A stretch of DNA of 29,712 nt from positions 1-29,712 of the forward strand of contig JAICUS010000005.1 of assembly GCA_025935735.1 (NCBI GenBank). The letters are read 5' to 3'. Below the pieces are notes generated by a model, which did no database searches, was not told the origin of the DNA, and saw nothing but the letters and a program-made list of their open reading frames with translations. Origin of the DNA: Solirubrobacteraceae bacterium. GTDB lineage: Bacteria; Actinomycetota; Thermoleophilia; Solirubrobacterales; Solirubrobacteraceae. The position numbers were made by a program, and so were the translations under genes. The number at the start of each line of letters is the position of its first letter. Positions within the stretch are counted from its first letter, which is position 1. Shown here piece after piece: positions 24,625-29,712 of this stretch.

Positions 24625-25689
24625 ATGGCCGAGGTCTCCGTCCAGCGGCTGCACAAGGCGTTCCCCGACGGCACCGTCGCCGTGGAGGAGCTCGACCTCC
24701 ACATCGACGACGGCGAGCTGTTCGTGATGCTGGGGCCGTCGGGCTGCGGCAAGACCACGACGCTGCGCTGCATCTCCGGGCTCGAGCGCCAGAGCTCCGG
24801 CGACGTGGTGATCGGCGGCGAGGTGGTCAACCAGCGCCGGCCGGCCGAGCGCGACATCGCGATGGTCTTCCAGTTCTACGCGCTCTACCCGCACCTGACG
24901 TGCCGGGACAACATGGCGTTCCCGCTGCGCGCGGCCGGCCGGCCCGATGCCGAGGTCCGGGCGGCCGTGGCCGAGGCGGCGCGGATGCTCAAGCTCGAGC
25001 CGCTGCTCGACCGCCGCCCCAGCCGCCTGTCGGGCGGCGAGCAGCAGCGGGTGGCGCTCGGCCGGGCGATGGTCCGCCAGCCGCAGGCGTTCCTGATGGA
25101 CGAGCCGCTGACGAACCTCGACGCCGAGCTGCGCGAGGACATGCGCGCCGAGCTCAAGCACGTCCAGGAGCGGCTCGCCACCACGATGATCTACGTCACC
25201 CACGACCAGGTGGAGGCGATGGCGCTCGGGCATCGCATCGCGATCCTCAACGAGGGCCGCCTGGAGCAGGTCGGCACGCCGATGGACGTCTACGACAAGC
25301 CGGCGACGCTGTTCGCCGCCCGCTTCATCGGCAGCCCGCCGATGAACCTCATCGACGTGGAGGTCACCAACGGCTCGCTGACCGCGGCCGGCGAGCTGAC
25401 GATCACGGCGCCGGGCGGCCTGTCCCGGGGCGACCGGCTGATCGCCGGCGTGCGGCCCGAGTGGCTGGCGATCGGCGAGGCCGACGGGCCGGGCGTGCGC
25501 GGCCGCGTGGTGTCGCGCGAGGCGCTGGGCGACGAGACGATCCTCGTCGTCGACACGCCGTGCGGCGAGCTGCACGTGCGCCTGCCGCCGACGGCGCCGT
25601 ACGCCGAGCAGCAGGTGGTCACCGTCCGGCATCACGGCGCTCCGCCGCCGGTCTACGACCCCGAGAGCGGGAAGGTGGTGAGCTGGTGA
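24625..25689 (+). CDS. ABC transporter ATPase 1 (UgpC/MsmK type)
   Basis: The protein has 354 residues. Walker A GPSGCGKTT (37-45), Q-loop Gln83 in VFQFYALYPH, signature LSGGEQQR (135-142), Walker B FLMDEP with Glu160 and H-loop His193 in VTHDQVEAM make a fully competent nucleotide-binding domain. The C-terminal TOBE-like regulatory domain spans ~240-354. GAGGAGG precedes the ATG. It is the first of two ATPases in the operon; its stop overlaps the next GTG start (GTGA), so equal synthesis and heterodimer formation are likely. Confidence 0.93.
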   Translation: MAEVSVQRLHKAFPDGTVAVEELDLHIDDGELFVMLGPSGCGKTTTLRCISGLERQSSGDVVIGGEVVNQRRPAERDIAMVFQFYALYPHLTCRDNMAFPLRAAGRPDAEVRAAVAEAARMLKLEPLLDRRPSRLSGGEQQRVALGRAMVRQPQAFLMDEPLTNLDAELREDMRAELKHVQERLATTMIYVTHDQVEAMALGHRIAILNEGRLEQVGTPMDVYDKPATLFAARFIGSPPMNLIDVEVTNGSLTAAGELTITAPGGLSRGDRLIAGVRPEWLAIGEADGPGVRGRVVSREALGDETILVVDTPCGELHVRLPPTAPYAEQQVVTVRHHGAPPPVYDPESGKVVSW

Positions 25690-26759
25690 GCAGCGCGATC
25701 GTCGCGACCGGCATCTCGAAGGCGTTCGGCGATGTGCAGGCGCTGGACGACCTCGATCTCGACGTCCCCGAGGGCGCGTTCTTCGTCCTGCTCGGCCCGT
25801 CGGGGGCCGGCAAGACGACGACGCTGCGCGTGATCGCCGGGCTCGAGCGCCCGGACGCCGGCACCGTCCAACTCAACGGCCTCGACGCCACCCGCGCCGC
25901 CCCGGCCGCGCGCGACCTGGCGATGGTGTTCCAGAGCTACGCGCTCTATCCCAAGCAGACCGTGCGCGAGAACATCGCGTCGCCGCTGCGCGCGCGCAAG
26001 CTGCCCAAGGCGGAGATCGCCGAGCAGGTCGCCCGCGTGGCCGCGCTGCTGCGCATCGAGCGGCTGCTCGACCGCAAGCCGGCGCAGCTGTCGGGCGGCG
26101 AGCAGCAGCGGGTGGCGCTCGGGCGGGCGCTCGTGCGCGACCCGCGCGCGTTCCTGATGGACGAGCCGCTGACCAACCTGGACCTCAAGCTGCGCGTCGA
26201 GATGCGTACGGAGCTGACGCGCATCCACCGCTCGTCGGGCCGCACGTTCCTGTATGTGACCAACGACCAGGTCGAGGCGATGTCGATGGCCGACCAGGTG
26301 GCCGTCCTGCGCGACGGCCACGTGCAGCAGGTCGGCTCGCCGGCGGAGATCTACCGGCGCCCGGGGAACCGCTGGGTCGGCACGTTCGTCGGCAGCCCGC
26401 GCATGAGCCTGCTCGGCTGCCGGGCCGCCGGCGACCGGCTCGCCGGCTCGGAGGGCTGGAGCCTGCCGGACCCCGGCTTCGCCATCGAGCGCGGTCGCCC
26501 CGCGCTGCTCGGGATCCGCGCCGAGGACCTCTCGCTGGAGGCCCGGGACGCCGCGGCGTCGCTCGCCGGCACGGTCTACGCCGTGGAGCCGCTGGGCGAC
26601 CGCACGCTGGTCGACATCGAGGTCGGGGGCGAGCGAGTGGTCGTCAAAGCGGCTCCCACCGCGCGGTTCGCGGTCGGCGAGCCGGTGCGCGCCGCCGTCG
26701 ACATCGACCGCGTCCACCTGTTCGACGCCGAGTCCGAACTGGCCATCGCCCGTCGATGA
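25686..26759 (+). CDS. ABC transporter ATPase 2 with Asn in place of the H-loop His
   Basis: The protein has 357 residues from GTG 25686. Walker A GPSGAGKTT (37-45), Gln83, signature LSGGEQQR (135-142) and Walker B FLMDEP with Glu160 are intact, and a TOBE-like C-terminal domain follows. At the H-switch the sequence reads VTNDQVEAM, so Asn193 (codon at 26262) replaces the His that contacts the ATP gamma-phosphate; ATPase 1 keeps His at the same position. Paired with ATPase 1 this would give one normal and one impaired ATP site. Two different ATPases with one permease pair is uncommon for this family, although the rhizobial glycerol transporter has it. The gene overlaps both neighbours by 4 nt. 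Confidence 0.92.
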   Translation: MSSAIVATGISKAFGDVQALDDLDLDVPEGAFFVLLGPSGAGKTTTLRVIAGLERPDAGTVQLNGLDATRAAPAARDLAMVFQSYALYPKQTVRENIASPLRARKLPKAEIAEQVARVAALLRIERLLDRKPAQLSGGEQQRVALGRALVRDPRAFLMDEPLTNLDLKLRVEMRTELTRIHRSSGRTFLYVTNDQVEAMSMADQVAVLRDGHVQQVGSPAEIYRRPGNRWVGTFVGSPRMSLLGCRAAGDRLAGSEGWSLPDPGFAIERGRPALLGIRAEDLSLEARDAAASLAGTVYAVEPLGDRTLVDIEVGGERVVVKAAPTARFAVGEPVRAAVDIDRVHLFDAESELAIARR

Positions 26760-27577
26760 TCGGCGCGCCGCTGCCACCGGTGCTCCGGCGCGCGCGGATC
26801 CTCGAACGGGTCCAGCGCGACGGCATGGTCTCGCTGGCCGAGCTCGCCGCCACCTACGCGGTCTCCCCGGTCACGGTGCACCGCGACCTCGAGCTCCTCT
26901 CCGGGGAGGGGCTGCTCGAGCGGGTGCACGGCGGCGCGCGCGCGCTGCCCGGCCGCCGGGCGCCCGTGGAGACGGCCTGGAGTGCGCGCCTGCGCACCGC
27001 CACGCGCCAGAAGGACGCGATCGCCGCGCGGGCCCGCCGGCTGGTGGAGGACGGTACGACGGTCTTCGTCGACGCCTCGTCGACCGGGCTGGCGCTGGTG
27101 CACCAGCTCGAGCTCATGCCGCCGGTCGGGCTCACGCTCGTGACCAACTCGCCGGCGATCGCACTCGGGGTCACGGCGGAGTCGATCCACGTGATCGTCA
27201 CGCCGGGCGAGCTCGACCAGCACATGCGCGTGCTCACCGGGCGCTGGACCGCCGAGTTCCTGGCGCAGCTCAACATCGCCACGGCGTTCATCTCCGCGGG
27301 CGGGATCACGCTCGAGCAGGGCCTGACCACCTCCCGCAAGGCCGTCGCCGACACCCTCAACGCGGCCGCCGCGGCGGCCGCGCGCCGGGTGGCGCTGCTG
27401 GACTCGACGAAGTTCCGCCGCACCGCGCTGCTGACCGTGGCGCGCGCGCAGGCGCTGGACCTGGTGATCACCGACGACGGCTTGGACGCGGTGGCGATCG
27501 AGGAGTTCCGGCAGGCGGGCGTCAAGCTCGTCGTCGCCGAGCCGCTGCCGTTCGAGGTCGACGGGAGCGCCGACTGA
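26756..27577 (+). CDS. DeoR-family transcriptional regulator
   Basis: The protein has 273 residues. An N-terminal helix-turn-helix (~8-60; RRARILERVQRDGMVSLAEL and VSPVTVHRDLELL) is followed by the DeoR C-terminal sugar-phosphate sensor domain (~80-240; VFVDASSTGLAL, LVTNSPAIAL, AFISAGGI, LLDSTKF). DeoR proteins usually repress sugar or polyol genes and respond to phosphorylated intermediates. It starts within the ATPase 2 stop (ATGA), so it is made with the transporter and probably regulates this operon. The TTGCAA sites upstream of 21409 are possible targets, by inference. Confidence 0.92.
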   Translation: MIGAPLPPVLRRARILERVQRDGMVSLAELAATYAVSPVTVHRDLELLSGEGLLERVHGGARALPGRRAPVETAWSARLRTATRQKDAIAARARRLVEDGTTVFVDASSTGLALVHQLELMPPVGLTLVTNSPAIALGVTAESIHVIVTPGELDQHMRVLTGRWTAEFLAQLNIATAFISAGGITLEQGLTTSRKAVADTLNAAAAAAARRVALLDSTKFRRTALLTVARAQALDLVITDDGLDAVAIEEFRQAGVKLVVAEPLPFEVDGSAD

Positions 27578-27580
27578 CGC

Positions 27581-29026
27581 ATGCGCGGCCTCGACCGTCC
27601 TCTGCTCGCCGCGGCCGCCGTGGTGGTCGGCGGCGCCGTGATGACGATCCTCGACGCGACGATCGTCAACATCGCGATCGACCGGCTGGCCGTCGTCTTC
27701 GACGCGCCCCTGGCGACCATCCAGTGGGTGTCGACGGCCTACCTGCTGGCGCTCGCCGCGGCGATCCCGGTGAGCGGCTGGGCGGTCGACCGGTTCGGGG
27801 CGCGGCGGGTGTTCCTGAGCGCGGTCACGGTCTTCCTGGCGGGCTCGGCGCTGGCGGGCGCGGCCTGGTCGGCCGGCTCGCTGATCGCCTTCCGGGTCCT
27901 GCAGGGGCTCGGGGGCGGGGCGGTGATGCCGGTCGGCATGACGATCCTCGCCCGGGCCGCCGGGCGGGACCGGATGGGACGCGCGATGAGCATCGTCGGC
28001 GTGCCGATGCTGCTGGCGCCGGTCGCCGGCCCCGTCGTCGGCGGCGCACTCGTGGACGGCGCGTCCTGGCGGCTGCTCTTCTTCGTGAACCTGCCGATCG
28101 GCGCGCTGACCCTGGTGCTGGCGGCGCGGGCGCTCCCGCGCGAGGCGCCGCGGCGCGCGTACCCGCTCGACCTCACCGGCCTGGCGCTGCTGTCGCCCGG
28201 GCTCGCCGCATTCGCCGGCGGGCTGTCCGCGCGCACCGGCGGCCTCCTCGCCCACCTGGTGCCGCTGGCGCTCGGCGCCGCGCTCGTCGCCGCCTTCGTG
28301 GTGCACGCGCTGCGCGCCGAGCACCCGCTGATAGACGTGCGGATGTTCGCCGAGCGAGCCGTCGCGGCCGCCGCCGCGACCACGCTGCTGTTCGGCGCGG
28401 CGTTCTTCGGCTCGCTGCTGCTGCTGGCGCTCTACTACCAGATCGCGCGCGGCCGGTCGGCGCTGGACGCGGGCCTGCTGCTCGCCCCGCAGGGCCTGGG
28501 CGCGATGCTCACCATGCCCGTCGCCGGCAAGCTGACCGACCGCTCGGGCCCCGGCGCGATCGTGCTGGCGGGCCTGGCGCTGTCGCTGGCGGGCACGCTG
28601 CCGTTCGCGCTCGTGGCCGACGGCGTCCCGGAGTGGCTGCTCGCCGCCGGCCTCTTCCTGCGCGGCGCCGGCATGGGCGCCACCCTGATGCCGGCGGCCG
28701 CCGCGGCCTATCAGGCGCTGCCGGAGGACGCGCTCGCCCGCGCCTCGAGCGCGCTGGAGATCGTCCAGCGGACCGGAGCCTCGCTCGGGATCGCCCTGCT
28801 CGCCGCAGTGCTCGAGCACGGGCTCGCGGCGCGCGTCCCGGGCTTCGGCGGGCTCGGCTCGCTCGAGCACCTCGCGCCGGCCGCCCGCGCCGCGCTGTCC
28901 GGCCCCGCCGGCGTCGCCTTCGCCTGCGCGCTCGGGCTGACCGCGCTCACGTTCCTCCCGGCGCTCGCGCTCCCGCGGCGCTCGGCGGCGCCCCTCGTGG
29001 CGGTGGCCGACCGGGTGGCGTCGTGA
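27581..29026 (+). CDS. MFS exporter, DHA2 (14-TM) type
   Basis: The protein has 481 residues and about 14 hydrophobic segments. It has the DHA2 opening motif LDATIVNIAI, loop 2-3 motif GWAVDRFGARRVF, and the antiporter motif in APVAGPVVGGALVDG. These proteins export drugs or metabolites by proton exchange. It starts 3 nt after DeoR and its stop overlaps the EboC-like start, so it belongs to the operon. Export of a product of the ebo-type pathway is a reasonable guess, as is efflux of a toxic compound. Confidence 0.9.
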   Translation: MRGLDRPLLAAAAVVVGGAVMTILDATIVNIAIDRLAVVFDAPLATIQWVSTAYLLALAAAIPVSGWAVDRFGARRVFLSAVTVFLAGSALAGAAWSAGSLIAFRVLQGLGGGAVMPVGMTILARAAGRDRMGRAMSIVGVPMLLAPVAGPVVGGALVDGASWRLLFFVNLPIGALTLVLAARALPREAPRRAYPLDLTGLALLSPGLAAFAGGLSARTGGLLAHLVPLALGAALVAAFVVHALRAEHPLIDVRMFAERAVAAAAATTLLFGAAFFGSLLLLALYYQIARGRSALDAGLLLAPQGLGAMLTMPVAGKLTDRSGPGAIVLAGLALSLAGTLPFALVADGVPEWLLAAGLFLRGAGMGATLMPAAAAAYQALPEDALARASSALEIVQRTGASLGIALLAAVLEHGLAARVPGFGGLGSLEHLAPAARAALSGPAGVAFACALGLTALTFLPALALPRRSAAPLVAVADRVAS

Positions 29027-29712
29027 GCGTCCCCGACGCCGCGGCGGTGGCCGAGCTCGTGCGGCTCCCGGCCGTGCTCACCGTGCCCGGCGACGTCCTG
29101 CTCGGCGCGGCCGCGGCGGGCCGGATCGGGGATGCCCGGCGGACGGCGGGCCTCGTGGCGTCCTCGTCGTGCCTGTACCTGGCCGGAATGGCGCTCAACG
29201 ACTACGCCGATCGCGACCTCGACGCGCGCGAGCGGCCGGGCCGGCCGATCCCGTCCGGGCGCGTGTCGCCGGCGTTCGCGCTCGGCCTCGCGACCGGCCT
29301 GACGCTCGGCGGCCTCGCCGCCGCCGCGGCGGCCGACGGGGCCGGGGCGCTCAGGATCGCCGCGCCGCTGGCCGCGGCGGTGTGGGCCTACGACCTGGGG
29401 TTGAAGCCGACGGCCGCGGGCCCGGCGGCCATGTCGGCCTGCCGCGCCATCGACGTGCTCGTCGGCGCGCGCGGCGCCCTGGCGGCACTGCCGGCGGCGG
29501 CGATCGTCGCGGCGCACACGGCGGTCGTCACCGGGGTGTCGCGCCACGAGGCCGGTGGCGGCAGTGCCGCGGCCGCCGTGGCGCGAGCGGCGGCCGTCGC
29601 GACGGGCGCGGTGGCGCTGGCCGGGGCAGTCAGCGGCCGGCGGCCGGCCGCGCCGGCGGGGCGGGCGGTCTCGCTCGCGGTGGTCGGTGCCTACGCCGCC
29701 GCCGGGGTGCGC
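29023..29712 (+). CDS. eboC: EboC-like UbiA-family prenyltransferase (3' end outside window)
   Basis: Starting from GTG 29023, which overlaps the MFS stop (GTGA), the frame is open for 230 codons to the window edge. It is a multi-spanning membrane protein. The first aspartate-rich motif NDYADRDLD (59-67) is followed by ARERPGRPIPSGRVS. A second motif region has AYDLGLKPTAAGP (~123-135) and CRAIDVLVGA (~140-149). This matches the UbiA branch known as EboC in cyanobacterial and algal ebo operons and as the SCO3242 family in Streptomyces, rather than quinone or heme prenyltransferases. EboC is thought to transfer a prenyl group to a cytoplasmic precursor; the acceptor is unknown. Confidence 0.85.
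   Translation, partial: MSVPDAAAVAELVRLPAVLTVPGDVLLGAAAAGRIGDARRTAGLVASSSCLYLAGMALNDYADRDLDARERPGRPIPSGRVSPAFALGLATGLTLGGLAAAAAADGAGALRIAAPLAAAVWAYDLGLKPTAAGPAAMSACRAIDVLVGARGALAALPAAAIVAAHTAVVTGVSRHEAGGGSAAAAVARAAAVATGAVALAGAVSGRRPAAPAGRAVSLAVVGAYAAAGVR

Noticed and set aside
26756..29026. Long minus-strand frames opposite DeoR and MFS
   Set aside because: Gln/Arg/Gly-rich shadows; plus-strand products match known families end to end.

Overview
The window is a very GC-rich actinobacterial segment. It has frequent GTG starts, start/stop overlaps, two candidate leaderless promoters and Pro/Thr-rich secreted proteins. The ThuA fusion proteins and the Ala/Gly/Arg-rich style suggest Solirubrobacterales (Thermoleophilia). 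That placement is inference from sequence style and not a phylogeny. I saw no tRNA, rRNA, CRISPR array, insertion sequence or integrase.

Region 1 (1-8622) encodes secreted modular proteins. Three genes read rightward: the 3' end of a ThuA-domain protein, a ThuA + glucose/sorbosone-dehydrogenase + PKD protein, and a cupredoxin + PKD + concanavalin-like + PKD + ThuA protein. All three end in the same roughly 130-residue C-terminal module, which I cannot assign to a named family. Perfect GC hairpins follow each gene. A small lipoprotein gene lies on the opposite strand after the first.

Region 2 (8631-14533) looks like one operon: an MMPL/RND transporter, a two-cupredoxin protein, a three-domain multicopper oxidase and a small cupredoxin protein. 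The first two overlap by 83 nt and the others by 1-4 nt. An 18-bp perfect palindrome sits just upstream of its promoter. Regions 1 and 2 together could form an extracytoplasmic chain in which sugar-oxidising quinoprotein electrons pass through blue copper proteins to a copper oxidase.

Region 3 (14499-21253) is catabolic. It holds an FAD-linked 2-hydroxyacid dehydrogenase, a HAD-fold protein lacking its nucleophile that is coupled to a GntR/FCD regulator, and a leftward operon of aldehyde dehydrogenase, DJ-1/PfpI protein, alpha/beta hydrolase and iron-type alcohol dehydrogenase. The enzyme set fits a 4-hydroxyacid or semialdehyde route that recycles D-2-hydroxyglutarate, but the substrate is unproven.

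Region 4 (21307-29712) is a rightward, mostly start/stop-coupled operon. It encodes a lipoprotein solute-binding protein, two permeases, two different ABC ATPases (the second with Asn in place of the H-loop His), a DeoR regulator, a DHA2-type MFS exporter and the start of an EboC-like UbiA prenyltransferase that runs off the window. This joins carbohydrate or polyol import to an ebo-type pathway.
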